Shown in pieces: positions 8,213-17,546 of a DNA stretch of 64,000 nt. The number at the start of each line of letters is the position of its first letter. Position 1 is the stretch's first letter. The notes below the pieces were generated by a model. That model ran no database searches, had not been told where the DNA came from, and saw only the letters and a list, made by a program, of their open reading frames with translations. The stretch is from positions 806,001 to 870,000 of the forward strand of contig NZ_JACEFG010000002.1 in assembly GCF_013694105.1 (NCBI RefSeq), written 5' to 3'. Both the position numbers and the translations under genes were made by a program. Origin of the DNA: Halobacillus locisalis (lineage in GTDB: Bacteria; Bacillota; Bacilli; Bacillales; Halobacillaceae).

Positions 8213-9871
8213 TTACTTCTCGATATACGCGTATTTATACGTGTACGGTGCACCCATTGGGTTTGCCGTAACATTCTTCACATAAGGCTTACGAAGCTGT
8301 GCGATTCCGTCTTGGTAAAGTGGTGCAAGAACGGCGTCTTCCTTGATCAGCGTTTGCTCTGCTTCAAGTAACGTTTCGAAACGCTCGACAGGTTTCAAAG
8401 CAAGCTCATCAGCTGATTTCTCGATCAAGCTGTCGTACTGCTCGCTTGAATATCCCGTCTTATTGTTTCCACCGTCTGTAACCCACAAGTTCAAGAAGCT
8501 ATACGCATCCAAGTAGTCTGGTCCCCATCCGTAGTTCTGCAAGTCGTAATCCATATCGCGATCGCGTTGCAGACGGACTTTGAACGGTACGCTTTCCAGT
8601 TGAACCGTCAGTCCTTCTAGTTCCTCAAGTTGCGCTTTCAGGTAAGCGTCCATGTTTTTAGAAACTTCTGTATCGCCACCAAGCAGTCGCAGTTCAGCCG
8701 TTTCCATGCCGAGTTCTTCTTTCGCTTCGGTCCACAACTCTTGTGCTTTTTCTTTATCTGTTGTGATCAATTCACTGTTCAGTTCACGGAAATCTTCGTC
8801 GGACTCTGGGTGAGATACGAAATCACCAGGTACGATTCCGCTGACCGCTTTCGAACCGTCATTCAAGATGACATCAACCATACTCTGACGGTCAATCACT
8901 CGTTGAATCGCTTTGCGTGCTTTTTCATTCGCTAGAATTTCGTTCTCTTCGTTCATCTTCAGGAAGAATGTCGTAGGTGCAGACATCAGTTTGAAGTCAT
9001 CAGATGTTCTGTACTGGTCTACGAATTCAGCCGTAAGGTTCGTTTGATCGATCGTGTCTGTTTCGTAAAGGTTCACGCCTGCTGCCGTATCCTTCACGAC
9101 TTTCACGTTGATCGTTTCAAGTTTCACTTGGTCCGCGTCCCAATAATCTTCGTTCTTTACAACCGTCCATCCTTCTCCTTGATTCCATTCGGTCATTTTA
9201 AAAGGACCGTTGGATAGAAGGCTGTCCGCGCTCAACGCATAATCGTCGCCTTGCTCGGTAACGAACGCTTCATTCATTGGAAGGAACGTTGGGAATGCGG
9301 TCATCGATTGGAAGTACGGAACCGGCTTCTCGAGTGTAACCTCAAGCGTCGTATCGTCGACCGCTTTCACTCCAAGTGTGCTCAGTTCTTTTTCTCCTTT
9401 TGATACGGCGGTTGCGTTCTTGATGACGCCGTTCATCATATATGGACCGTATTCAGAACCGGTTTCTGGGTTAACGGCACGCTGCCATGCGAAAACGAAG
9501 TCGTTCGCCGTCACCGATGTACCGTTCGACCAAGTTGCATCTTCACGTAAATCGAATGTCCATGTAAGACCGTCTTCACTGACTTCGTGAGACTTCGCAA
9601 TGCCGGGCTCGGGCTTGGCATCTGGACCTAAACGGTATAGCCCGTCTTTAGTCGATCCCATCCATTGAGAGGCAATTTCATCAATACTAAGAGAGGAGTC
9701 CATTGTCGGAATCTCTGCTCCTGCAACTAAGGTCAATTCTTGTTTTGCTTGACTACTGCTATCACCTGAGTCATCGGATGATGATGTGTTCGTGTCTTCT
9801 CCAGAACATGCTGCTAGAAAAGCAGTCAAGAGAAGGACCATGGTAAGTACGATTTTCTTAGTGTGTTGCAT
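8213..9871 (-). CDS. Peptide ABC transporter substrate-binding lipoprotein (OppA-like), orphan
   Basis: 552 residues. The N-terminus is a lipoprotein signal with lipobox LAAC (Cys about 22), followed by a Ser/Asp linker and a full SBP_bac_5 domain. Family features include LTWTFDLREDATWSNG near 110 and a C-terminal YNWGP-type segment (NYGWGPDYLDAYSFL near 450). It should be lipid-anchored outside the membrane and bind oligopeptides for an Opp/Dpp importer. No permease or ATPase gene is next to it; the nearest such genes are at 38.8-44.2 kb and have their own binding protein. It may serve a permease encoded elsewhere or act in peptide signalling. Confidence 0.88.
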   Translation of the reverse strand: MQHTKKIVLTMVLLLTAFLAACSGEDTNTSSSDDSGDSSSQAKQELTLVAGAEIPTMDSSLSIDEIASQWMGSTKDGLYRLGPDAKPEPGIAKSHEVSEDGLTWTFDLREDATWSNGTSVTANDFVFAWQRAVNPETGSEYGPYMMNGVIKNATAVSKGEKELSTLGVKAVDDTTLEVTLEKPVPYFQSMTAFPTFLPMNEAFVTEQGDDYALSADSLLSNGPFKMTEWNQGEGWTVVKNEDYWDADQVKLETINVKVVKDTAAGVNLYETDTIDQTNLTAEFVDQYRTSDDFKLMSAPTTFFLKMNEENEILANEKARKAIQRVIDRQSMVDVILNDGSKAVSGIVPGDFVSHPESDEDFRELNSELITTDKEKAQELWTEAKEELGMETAELRLLGGDTEVSKNMDAYLKAQLEELEGLTVQLESVPFKVRLQRDRDMDYDLQNYGWGPDYLDAYSFLNLWVTDGGNNKTGYSSEQYDSLIEKSADELALKPVERFETLLEAEQTLIKEDAVLAPLYQDGIAQLRKPYVKNVTANPMGAPYTYKYAYIEK

Positions 9872-10213
9872 GCTTTCATCTCCTATATGTTAAGTTTATA
9901 CAAATTAAGTATGAGCGCCATTATACAGAGTTCGACAATAATTGACAAAAGTGGCATTTGTCAGAATAAAACGTCTAATTGGATATTATTTCATAATATG
10001 GTGAGAGAATATCTAATACTTTAATATTATATAACTTCAAAAAAATGTTTTGTAAACGTTGTATACTTTTAGGTCATTTAAAGAGCTAGCGTAATAAAAT
10101 AAGCGAAAAGATCTAATGATTTATCAATGTGAATGATAAATTCCAGTTTACGACAGTTTTATTCCGGTTACTATACCAACATAATTTAATTTCAGACACC
10201 AAGGAGGAGTATC
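9872..10213. other. Divergent promoter region between oppA and the BCCT carrier
   Basis: AT-rich 340 bp with no gene. It must hold the promoters for both divergent genes. The BCCT gene has a strong AAGGAGGAGT site at 10201-10210. No operator or riboswitch was recognised. Confidence 0.5.
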
Positions 10214-11746
10214 ATGAAGCGGAACAGAACAATCGATTATTCAATTTTTCTGCCATCATTATTAATCGTCATCGCCATCAGCATTCCTTTTGCTCTTTAT
10301 GAAAAGGAGTCTTTGAAACTACTTCAATCTATCTTTGATTACATAGTAGATGTCTTCAGCTGGGGGTACTTATGGTATGGCATTCTATTAGTCGTAGCTG
10401 GATTGTATTTATCTTTTTCGAAATATGGAAAAGTCGTACTCGGAGATCCTAGTGAGAAGCCGCGCTTCAGTTTATTTGAGTATGCCTCGATTTTGATTGC
10501 CATGGGAATCGGGTCCACTATTATGCGCACAGGCATGTTGCAGTGGACCTCTGTTGCGAACGATCCGCCTGCTGGAGTCGAACCAGGCTCAGCGGAAGCC
10601 ATCTTATGGGGGAATGCCTATAGTATGTTCTTATGGGGCTTTCAAGTGTTTGCGATTTTCGTCCTGATTGCTCCGGCGATGGGCTATATTCTGCATGTTA
10701 GGAAACGTCCTTTGCTGCGCATTTCAGAAGCTTGCCGCGTCTTGTTCGGCGACCGCTTCACAGATGGAATCGGAGGCAAGGTTCTCGACCTGTTGTTTTT
10801 AGTGAGCATTTTGACAGGGGCGGCTGTAACCCTTGGACTTGGTGCGCCGATTGTCACATATAATCTATCTGCTTTGATTGGTGTGGAAGTCGACTTCACG
10901 ATGACGATCATCGTGACCCTCATCTGGGTATTCATGTTTTCGGTAAGTGCTTATTTAGGTGTGGAAAAAGGAATAAAACGGCTGAGTACCTTTAATATGT
11001 ATCTGGCTGCTTTATTCGGTCTGTTCATCGTCATCGTAGGACCAGGCGTATTCATATTGAATTACTTCTCCGATAGCGTGTCATTCTTACTATCGAACTA
11101 TATCAATCTATCATTGAACACGGATTCTGTTCATCAAGGAGAGGCGTCACATGTGCAGAGTAATACCGTCTTCTGGTTCGCTTACAGTGCCACATGGGCG
11201 ATGCTTCACAGTGTGTTTGCTGCGAAAATATCACGTGGGAGAACGATTAAAGAAATGATTCTCACCTATTTCCTGGCTCCGACGTTCATGTCTTGGATTG
11301 CAACGGGCATTCTAGGTGGATTAGGGGTTCATCGTTATTTGGTGGGTGACCAAAGCATTTTGCAACTCGTTCAAGAACAAGAGCGTATGTCAGCCATTCC
11401 AGAAATCTTACAGACCTTACCTTGGGGTGGATTGGCCATTGTCATCTTCATCATCGTTTCTTTGATATTCTTGACGACGACCTTGGACTCGACGACTTAC
11501 ACGGTCGCCGCTTACACGAGCACACGAGATATGAGTAAATATGAACCACCTAAGATGTTAAGAATCGTCATTGCCGGTGTCATCACGACACTCGCTTTAC
11601 TATTGATGCGGATTGGCGGCCTTCCTCCACTTGAGGTGATTTCGGGCTTGATGGGACTGCCAGTCATCTTAATCCAGTTCATTTTGATTTATGCAGCGAA
11701 ACGGATGATGGATGAAGACAGGGCATGGGATTCGAATGTGAGATAG
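10214..11746 (+). CDS. BCCT-family osmolyte transporter
   Basis: 510 residues with about 12 membrane segments. The family hallmarks are MGIGSTIMRTGMLQW in the glycine-rich helix (about 95-110), a loop with PPAG.EPGSAEA, ISRGRTIKEM after the central helices (about 340) and TTLDSTTYTVAAY (about 425). BCCT carriers take up glycine betaine, choline or carnitine by Na+ or H+ coupling and protect cells from salt stress. The usual Trp-rich substrate box (WAWWI-type) here reads YSATWAMLHSVF, so only part of the aromatic cage is kept. Substrate preference may differ from OpuD. It is a single gene followed by a terminator. Confidence 0.85.
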   Translation: MKRNRTIDYSIFLPSLLIVIAISIPFALYEKESLKLLQSIFDYIVDVFSWGYLWYGILLVVAGLYLSFSKYGKVVLGDPSEKPRFSLFEYASILIAMGIGSTIMRTGMLQWTSVANDPPAGVEPGSAEAILWGNAYSMFLWGFQVFAIFVLIAPAMGYILHVRKRPLLRISEACRVLFGDRFTDGIGGKVLDLLFLVSILTGAAVTLGLGAPIVTYNLSALIGVEVDFTMTIIVTLIWVFMFSVSAYLGVEKGIKRLSTFNMYLAALFGLFIVIVGPGVFILNYFSDSVSFLLSNYINLSLNTDSVHQGEASHVQSNTVFWFAYSATWAMLHSVFAAKISRGRTIKEMILTYFLAPTFMSWIATGILGGLGVHRYLVGDQSILQLVQEQERMSAIPEILQTLPWGGLAIVIFIIVSLIFLTTTLDSTTYTVAAYTSTRDMSKYEPPKMLRIVIAGVITTLALLLMRIGGLPPLEVISGLMGLPVILIQFILIYAAKRMMDEDRAWDSNVR

Positions 11747-11763
11747 AAGGATCGCAGAAAAAT

Positions 11764-11812
11764 AGGGCAGGCTCTTGATGGGTAGACGCTAGAGAGTCTG
11801 TCCGTTTTTTTG
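11764..11812 (+). terminator. Terminator after the BCCT gene (GGACAGG-type stem)
   Basis: AGGGCAGGCTCT pairs imperfectly with AGAGAGTCTGTCC and is followed by seven T. It belongs to a set of similar terminators in this window. Confidence 0.75.
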
Positions 11813-11988
11813 CTCTTATTTCCTACATGTTCAGAAAACGAGTTTTCTATTCGTCGTATTAATAGACGTCTTTCACACGATACTTCATCTATTCTTTATT
11901 TTATGTCATAGGATTTGCCGTCCTGTTTCTTTCTGGGCTATTGAACTTGTCTCCTTTTTATCGTTTCTACCTCACTTCATCATTGGAC

Positions 11989-12003
11989 TAATAATGATTA
12001 TTA
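11989..12003. promoter_or_regulatory. Candidate Fur-family operator
   Basis: TAATAATGATTATTA is a perfect 7-1-7 palindrome, the geometry of Fur/PerR boxes (Fur TGATAATNATTATCA, PerR TTATAATNATTATAA). It is about 120 bp upstream of the secreted-protein gene at 12126. Which regulator would bind is not shown. Confidence 0.4.
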
Positions 12004-12125
12004 TGAAAATCACAAATAGCAACTTTATTATCAAGAATATTACATTTCCTGTAGAAAGTTCTTCAACCATGAGGGTCGATTCCGATATGAAAAAAAATAC
12101 ACGGTAAATTAAAGGGGAAATGGTA

Positions 12126-13670
12126 ATGCGTACATTATGCAAAGTTCAATTATTTTTAGTGGTTTTATTTACAGCTTTTTTCATCGGTGGACAAGCTTCC
12201 TCGGCGGAGATCGATGGCGAGAAAGTATGGGAAGAAGAGAATGTGGTTCCGGAAAAAATGTGGACCGTTACGTTTAACACACCCGTCTCTATGGAGTCCG
12301 CGAACCAATACATTTATGTGGAAGAATCATCAGGTGAAGAGTTACCGATCGAGTTATTCTCATTAAAAGATGGTAAGCAGGTCATTGTGTTTGTGGAGGA
12401 ATGGGGTTTGTATAAGGTAGATGAAAAATACACGTTAGTCGTGGATCAACAATTGACTTTCGAAAATAAACAACAGCTTCAGACTACGATCCAAAAGCCG
12501 TTTACTATAGAAGATGCTGTCGAGCGTTATCAATTGGTAGAGAGTGAAAGGTTTATAGACGAACAAGGAACAGATCACGAAATTACATTATTACATAGAA
12601 ATCGGGAGCTGCCTGAAGTCATCGAGGAGGAAGGAGACCCGTTGAGTTTGTATCAGCTCAAAGTCCGTTCTGGCGACCAGCATGCCTATTATGTAGATGA
12701 CCTGTTTGGAGAGAAGAACTGGAGCTTATCTCCACAATCAAACGTTTCTGACTTCGTGAATGTAGTCTCTCCTGATCGAGGGTTGCTTGAGATTCATGAG
12801 GGGAAATATAATACTGACAGTCACTTCTTTTATTTGAAAAAAGGAAAAATAACACCGACAGTCTTCGAGACTTCCGAGGGGAACATAAGAGATAGCCTTC
12901 AATTTATAGGAGGAGAATCACTAGTTCCACAAAGTAATGGAACCTATGAAAGTACAACGTATGATGTTGAACAAGATGCTTTTGTCACAAAGTTATGGAG
13001 GTTGAATGAAAACACCGATACCTTTGAGTTCATCGATCAAAAACTTACTCCCTCTCAGGTAAAGAACCTTGTTCAATCACGACTGGATCAAATAGAGGAG
13101 ATTGTGTATGAAGACATCAATCCGCTCCTTCATGAGAAGAGAGATTTCAATCGTATCGAATCAAGCTTAACCTCCTATATGACGACTGATTATATTGAAA
13201 AACTAGAGAGTGCTTATCCGAATCTATGTTATGAATGTGACGTCTCTTTGTATAATCATAATGAGTGGGATACCTTAAGCGAACTGATTGTACATGACTA
13301 TGATGAAGTCACAATTGAAACAGCTACGTTTGGGGGAGGACCAACATCTGGCGGATTCAACACCTATACGTTGAAACAGATCGATGGGATGTGGAAGTTG
13401 TCCTCTCAATCATTTGTACCTTATGGACAGGAAAAAGGTGGTTTGAACTTAAATAAGAAAGAAGCTGTTGAGATTATACAGCGTTCGTACTCTCTGATGG
13501 CTTATGATTCTGTACACGTGACGAACATAGTGGAGGAGAACTTTAATGAACCAGGGATGCAAACATCGAATCGTCTACTTTACACCATTGAGTTGGTGCA
13601 TGAAGCTGTGGTCCAAAGGTATGAAGTAGATAATTATACGGGTGCGCATCGGTTCATCGGGAATTTTTAG
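12126..13670 (+). CDS. Secreted protein with N-terminal SbsA-type Ig-like domain
   Basis: The start is taken as ATG 12126, eight bases after AAAGGGG; ATG 12120 is too close to the ribosome site. 514 residues: signal peptide (about 1-25, ending QASSA), then an Ig-like domain (about 30-125) with KMWTVTFNTPVSMESANQY, the pattern of SbsA/Big_5 domains. The same domain is in the proteins at 58459 and 60305. The rest (about 130-514) is not recognised; it contains one CYECD motif and an acidic, beta-rich composition. It is probably anchored or released outside the cell. It ends 45 nt before the glycerate kinase gene with no clear terminator between. Confidence 0.65.
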   Translation: MRTLCKVQLFLVVLFTAFFIGGQASSAEIDGEKVWEEENVVPEKMWTVTFNTPVSMESANQYIYVEESSGEELPIELFSLKDGKQVIVFVEEWGLYKVDEKYTLVVDQQLTFENKQQLQTTIQKPFTIEDAVERYQLVESERFIDEQGTDHEITLLHRNRELPEVIEEEGDPLSLYQLKVRSGDQHAYYVDDLFGEKNWSLSPQSNVSDFVNVVSPDRGLLEIHEGKYNTDSHFFYLKKGKITPTVFETSEGNIRDSLQFIGGESLVPQSNGTYESTTYDVEQDAFVTKLWRLNENTDTFEFIDQKLTPSQVKNLVQSRLDQIEEIVYEDINPLLHEKRDFNRIESSLTSYMTTDYIEKLESAYPNLCYECDVSLYNHNEWDTLSELIVHDYDEVTIETATFGGGPTSGGFNTYTLKQIDGMWKLSSQSFVPYGQEKGGLNLNKKEAVEIIQRSYSLMAYDSVHVTNIVEENFNEPGMQTSNRLLYTIELVHEAVVQRYEVDNYTGAHRFIGNF

Positions 13671-13715
13671 GCTTGTTCTTGTTTATGGGGAAATCTATCC
13701 AAAGAAGGTGATCGG

Positions 13716-14822
13716 ATGAACATCGTAATGGCACCAGACTCTTTTAAAGGCTCACTCTCTGCTTTGGAAGTTGCAAAAGCGATGGCAGAAGGAGCACGAG
13801 CAGCAAATCCTGACGTGAATGTAACGCTTATGCCTATGGCTGATGGCGGGGAGGGGACAATTGATGCACTTGAAAAATCGGTCTCTCGTCATTTTCCTGT
13901 GACCGTGAAAAGTCCGACAGGCGATGCGGTTGACACAAACTTCGTCACGCTAACCTATAAGGGGCGGGAAGTGGCGGTCATCGAGTGTGCGAGAAGTACA
14001 GGATTGGCGCTTGTTCCTGAGCATGAGCGAGATCAGGCGGTATTGAACTCATTCGGGCTCGGGGAACAGATGAAGTACGCCGTAAAGGCCGGCGTGCGGA
14101 AGCTGGTCGTTTCTCTTGGCGGGAGTGCCACGACGGATGGTGGAACCGGTATGCTGCAGGCGCTCGGTTTCAGGCTTTTCAATGAGAAAAATGAGGAACT
14201 GCCTAACGACCGGAATGCCTTAGGAGAGGTTGCGCGTATTGATGATCGGAACGTACTTCCTGAACTTGTGGAATGTGATGTGACGAATCCGTTCTATGGT
14301 GAAAATGGGGCGGCTTATGTGTATGGGCCACAAAAGGGGGCGACAGGTGAGCAGGTACTCCGGCTTGATGAGGGACTCAGGCAGTTTGCTTCTGTGGTGT
14401 TCGATCAAATGGGAGTGGACTTGCAGCAGGTCGAGGGTGCTGGAGCGGCTGGCGGACTTGGTGGTGCGCTTGCTGGTGTGCTCGGTGCTCGGATGGAGTC
14501 AGGATTTTTGATTGTGGCGGATTTAGTCGGCCTGGAAGACGCGATACGCACGGCTGACCTTGTCTTGACGGGTGAAGGGAGCTTGGATGCTCAGTCGGCT
14601 CACGGAAAGGTTCCGATGTCGGTGGCTAAGCTGGCCGAGTCATATGGAATAATGGCTGTTGGACTTGCTGGCGCGGTGGATATCGCTGGGCGGTACGACC
14701 CGCTACGGGCTGTGTTTTCTGTTCAAACGGGTCCTTGTGCGCTTGAGGAAGCGTTAGAGGAAACAAATGCCTATGGGAATATCAGACATGTTTCGGAGCA
14801 AGTGGTTCGGATGTTTGTATAA
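13716..14822 (+). CDS. Glycerate kinase
   Basis: 368 residues of the GlxK/GarK glycerate kinase family. It starts MNIVMAPDSFKGSLSA, with MPMADGGEGTIDAL near 45 and the substrate/phosphate loops LGGSATTDGGTGM (about 130) and LTGEGSLDAQSAHGK (about 285). It phosphorylates D-glycerate using ATP, feeding glycolate and glyoxylate breakdown into glycolysis. Glycolate oxidase genes glcD and glcF lie 7 kb further on but are not in the same operon. The ribosome site is AAGGTGAT, and a strong terminator follows. Confidence 0.92.
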   Translation: MNIVMAPDSFKGSLSALEVAKAMAEGARAANPDVNVTLMPMADGGEGTIDALEKSVSRHFPVTVKSPTGDAVDTNFVTLTYKGREVAVIECARSTGLALVPEHERDQAVLNSFGLGEQMKYAVKAGVRKLVVSLGGSATTDGGTGMLQALGFRLFNEKNEELPNDRNALGEVARIDDRNVLPELVECDVTNPFYGENGAAYVYGPQKGATGEQVLRLDEGLRQFASVVFDQMGVDLQQVEGAGAAGGLGGALAGVLGARMESGFLIVADLVGLEDAIRTADLVLTGEGSLDAQSAHGKVPMSVAKLAESYGIMAVGLAGAVDIAGRYDPLRAVFSVQTGPCALEEALEETNAYGNIRHVSEQVVRMFV

Positions 14823-14827
14823 AATGA

Positions 14828-14869
14828 GGGGCGGATACTCTAGATTGGTCTAGAGTACCTGTCCCTTTT
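14828..14869 (+). terminator. Terminator after glycerate kinase
   Basis: GGGGCGGATACTCTAGA pairs with TCTAGAGTACCTGTCCC around TTGG and is followed by four T. It lies just beyond the end of the convergent pseudogene. Confidence 0.8.
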
Positions 14870-14875
14870 CAAATA

Positions 14876-16158
14876 TTACATATTCGCACGCAAATCATTT
14901 TCAATATCCTCAAGACTCCTGCCTTTCGTTTCCGGTACATACTTCAGAACGAATAAGAAGGCGAAGACACCGATGATCGCAAAGATGACGAATACCCAAG
15001 CCGTTCCGATCGCACTTAATAAGATCTGGAAAAACAGTGATACGATCAAGTTCGCTGCGCCGCGGGCTTTATTTGGGAACAGCTCAGGGAGCACGACCCA
15101 AACGACAGGTCCCCATGTCGCCGCGAAGAACATGATGAATAGTCCTAGAAAGACGACGGTCAACCAGGCGATGGTGGTCGTCAGTTCAAACGAGAATAAA
15201 ATCGCGGCAAGAGCGGCTAAGCTTCCGGTCATGCCGGCATTCCCGATCAGCAGCAGTTTCTTTCTGCCTAGTTTATCGATCGTAGCAATGGCCACTAAGG
15301 TCATCAGTACATTCAATACCCCGATTCCGACGGTTCCTAGAATCGAAGCCGAATCGTCAAGTCCCGCTTTTGTGAAAATGGTAGGGCGTAATAGATGACG
15401 GAATTGATCCCGATAAACTGCTTGAAAACGGCAATTCCGCTCCCGACAATCAGCATCGGGCGTACCCATTTCGCTTTCAGGACATCCCACGTGCTTTCTC
15501 TCTCTGCTTCAATCTTCTTCATTTCCTCGACTTCATCATCAATTTCTTGATCATCCCGCGTCAGAGCCAAGACTTTTCTGGCTTCTTTTGCACGGTTCTG
15601 CTTTAATAACCATTTCGGACTTTCTGGTATGAAGAGAACACCGACCATAAGGACGAGCGCATGTACAGCGGCGAGTCCGAGCATCCACCGCCAGCCTTCG
15701 ATGGGAGTGAAGGCATAGTTGATTAAGTAGGCCAGCACAATACCGGTGGTGATCATCAGTTGGTTTAAAGAAGCCAAAGCCCCTCGTTGTTCGGTCGGTG
15801 CCCTATCGGATAAATATACGGGTACGATGGCTGTCGAGCCACCTACACCGAGACTAAGAATCACGCGTCCTACAACCAATAGGGCGACGTTCGGTGCGAA
15901 TGCGAGCACAAGCACGAGCGAGCCGATAATATAGATGGGGGCAATCACGAAAACGACGCGTCTGCGCCCGAATCGGTCTGAAACGTACCCGCTCATCCCA
16001 GCGCCTGCGATGGCTCCGACAAGCAGGGAGCTGACGAGGAATCCCTCAAGAAAACTTGAGAGAGGGATGTCATCTTCAATAAATAGCAAGGCCCCAGAAA
16101 TCACGGCTGTGTCATATCCGTACAACAAGCCACCTAAGGCGCCGAAGAAAAAATCCAT
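14876..16158 (-). pseudogene. Broken MFS sugar porter (YwtG/CsbC-like)
   Basis: Two overlapping frames together make one sugar-porter protein of about 430 residues, beginning FFGALGGLLYGYDTAVISG and ending VPETKGRSLEDIE. Three lesions are visible. First, near 15384 a C run is one base short (GCCC where GCCCC would give YYAPTIFTKAGL), shifting the frame. Second, at the start the natural-looking MNRNLSKGWIFFFGALGG needs one more T in a six-T run near 16150; otherwise translation must begin at an ATG with no spacing from its ribosome site. Third, RGAANLIVSL lacks about 11 residues found in relatives between RGA and ANLIV. The gene is probably dead; sequencing error could explain the run lesions but not the in-frame loss. 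Confidence 0.85.
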
Positions 16159-16273
16159 CCTTTACTCAAATTCCTGTTCATAACGAGTCCACCTTTTCAT
16201 CTTTATCTGAGTTTCTACGCTTTGCGCCACGAATTGACAATTGAGAAACCTACACAACTTCTTTTTCCAATTT

Positions 16274-16308
16274 GTACTACACTTTTTGTTCTTAATAAAG
16301 TACAATAA
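16274..16308 (+). promoter_or_regulatory. Candidate SinR-type operator upstream of the LCP gene
   Basis: TTGTTCTTAATAAAGTACAA (16288-16307), with a second TTGTACT arm at 16274-16280, makes an inverted TTGTACT...AGTACAA pair. The GTTCTTWATWAAGTACAA part also occurs as the reverse complement at 32441-32458, and partial forms lie at 34154-34187 and 55228-55246. Another GTTCTTT is at 16440-16446, closer to the LCP start. The resemblance is to the B. subtilis SinR box GTTCTYT; binding is inference. Confidence 0.5.
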
Positions 16309-16490
16309 TGGAAAGAGATGATTGTTTTCCTTATTGAAACTTTCCTTGTATAAAGATTTAATCAAGCTGTGTATTCGTTTTTTTAATATATTCTCAAAGG
16401 GTTCTTACGGGATATATAGAGCTTCGTGTGCCGTTTTTTGTTCTTTTTAACGCATTCATACGTTTGATTTTTCTTAAGGAGGAGATTGGC

Positions 16491-17411
16491 TTGTTGAGAA
16501 GCAGAAAATGGAAAGTCGTGCTCGGTTTGTTGACAGCGGTCGTGTTAGCTGGAGGTTTCTATACGTATCATTGGTACAGCGGTGTGAAGGAAACGTTCAA
16601 TGTCAGCATGCATCAGAAGGTTGAGGCCATCGACTCTAGCGTCACGAAAGAGAAAATAGAGAAAAAAGATCCTTTGAATGTCTTGCTCTTAGGTGTAGAT
16701 GAACGGGAGGGGGACCGGGGGAGATCGGATTCGATGATGATTCTTTCATTGAACCCCGGAACGCAGGAAACCAAAATCATCAGTATCCCTAGAGACACAC
16801 GCACCGTTATGGAGGGGAATGAACCAGAAGCGGGCAGGCTCGATAAAATAAACCATGCGTATGCCTTCGGCGGAACGAACATGTCTGTTTCAACGGTCGA
16901 ACGCTTCTTGGACATCGATCTCGATCACTATGTTCGCGTGAACATGGAAGGGCTAGCGATGCTTGTGGACACGGTTGGCGGCATCACGGTTGATAATCCA
17001 CTGGACTGGTACGATGAGGGGGATTATTCGGAGGGGTACCATTATAAAGAAGGGGAGATTACGCTTGATGGACCCCAAGCGCTCGGTTATGTAAGGATGC
17101 GATACGAAGATCCGAACGGGGATGCAGGAAGAAATGAACGACAAAGGCAGGTCATTGAAGCGATTTTGGAAAAAGGGAATCAGATCGGTTCTGTGACGAA
17201 ATTGAATGAATTCATGAGCGTGCTCGGAAATCACGTTAAGACGGATATTGATTTGGGTGGGGCTCGGGATCTGTTTTTCCATTACAGGCAAGCAAGTCAG
17301 CAGATCTCCAATTATCAGATGACCGGTAGGGATGCGATGATTGATGGGATTTATTATCTTCAGGTGGATCCTCAAGAAATCGATCGTGTCCATCACATGA
17401 TCATGAACTAG
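16491..17411 (+). CDS. LytR-CpsA-Psr (LCP) family glycopolymer transferase
   Basis: The TTG start at 16491 is seven bases after AAGGAGGA; the open frame extends upstream without another good ribosome site. 306 residues: one N-terminal membrane helix (about 8-27), then an extracellular LCP domain with PLNVLLLGVDERE, GRSDSMMILSLNP, IISIPRDTR and YVRMRYEDPNGDAGRNERQ. The Arg/Asp residues that bind pyrophosphate-linked lipid are present. LCP enzymes transfer teichoic acid or capsule-like polymers from lipid carrier to peptidoglycan. SinR-like boxes upstream suggest shared control with the EPS operon at 28-34 kb, which could make this the anchoring enzyme. It is monocistronic. Confidence 0.88.
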   Translation: MLRSRKWKVVLGLLTAVVLAGGFYTYHWYSGVKETFNVSMHQKVEAIDSSVTKEKIEKKDPLNVLLLGVDEREGDRGRSDSMMILSLNPGTQETKIISIPRDTRTVMEGNEPEAGRLDKINHAYAFGGTNMSVSTVERFLDIDLDHYVRVNMEGLAMLVDTVGGITVDNPLDWYDEGDYSEGYHYKEGEITLDGPQALGYVRMRYEDPNGDAGRNERQRQVIEAILEKGNQIGSVTKLNEFMSVLGNHVKTDIDLGGARDLFFHYRQASQQISNYQMTGRDAMIDGIYYLQVDPQEIDRVHHMIMN

Positions 17412-17546
17412 GAGAAGAGGGGAGTGTTGGACACAACAACGTTCCTTTTTAGTGAGCTTAATTCTTCGGAAGTCGTGAGGAATGATGATAAACTAGAATA
17501 AATCCTAGTCATTTGGTTTGAATTAAAACAGAAGGAAGGGGATTCT

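Noticed and set aside
16162-16365. 67-codon minus-strand frame before the sugar-porter pseudogene
   Set aside because: It covers the operator-like region; only its end overlaps the natural start of the porter, in another frame.
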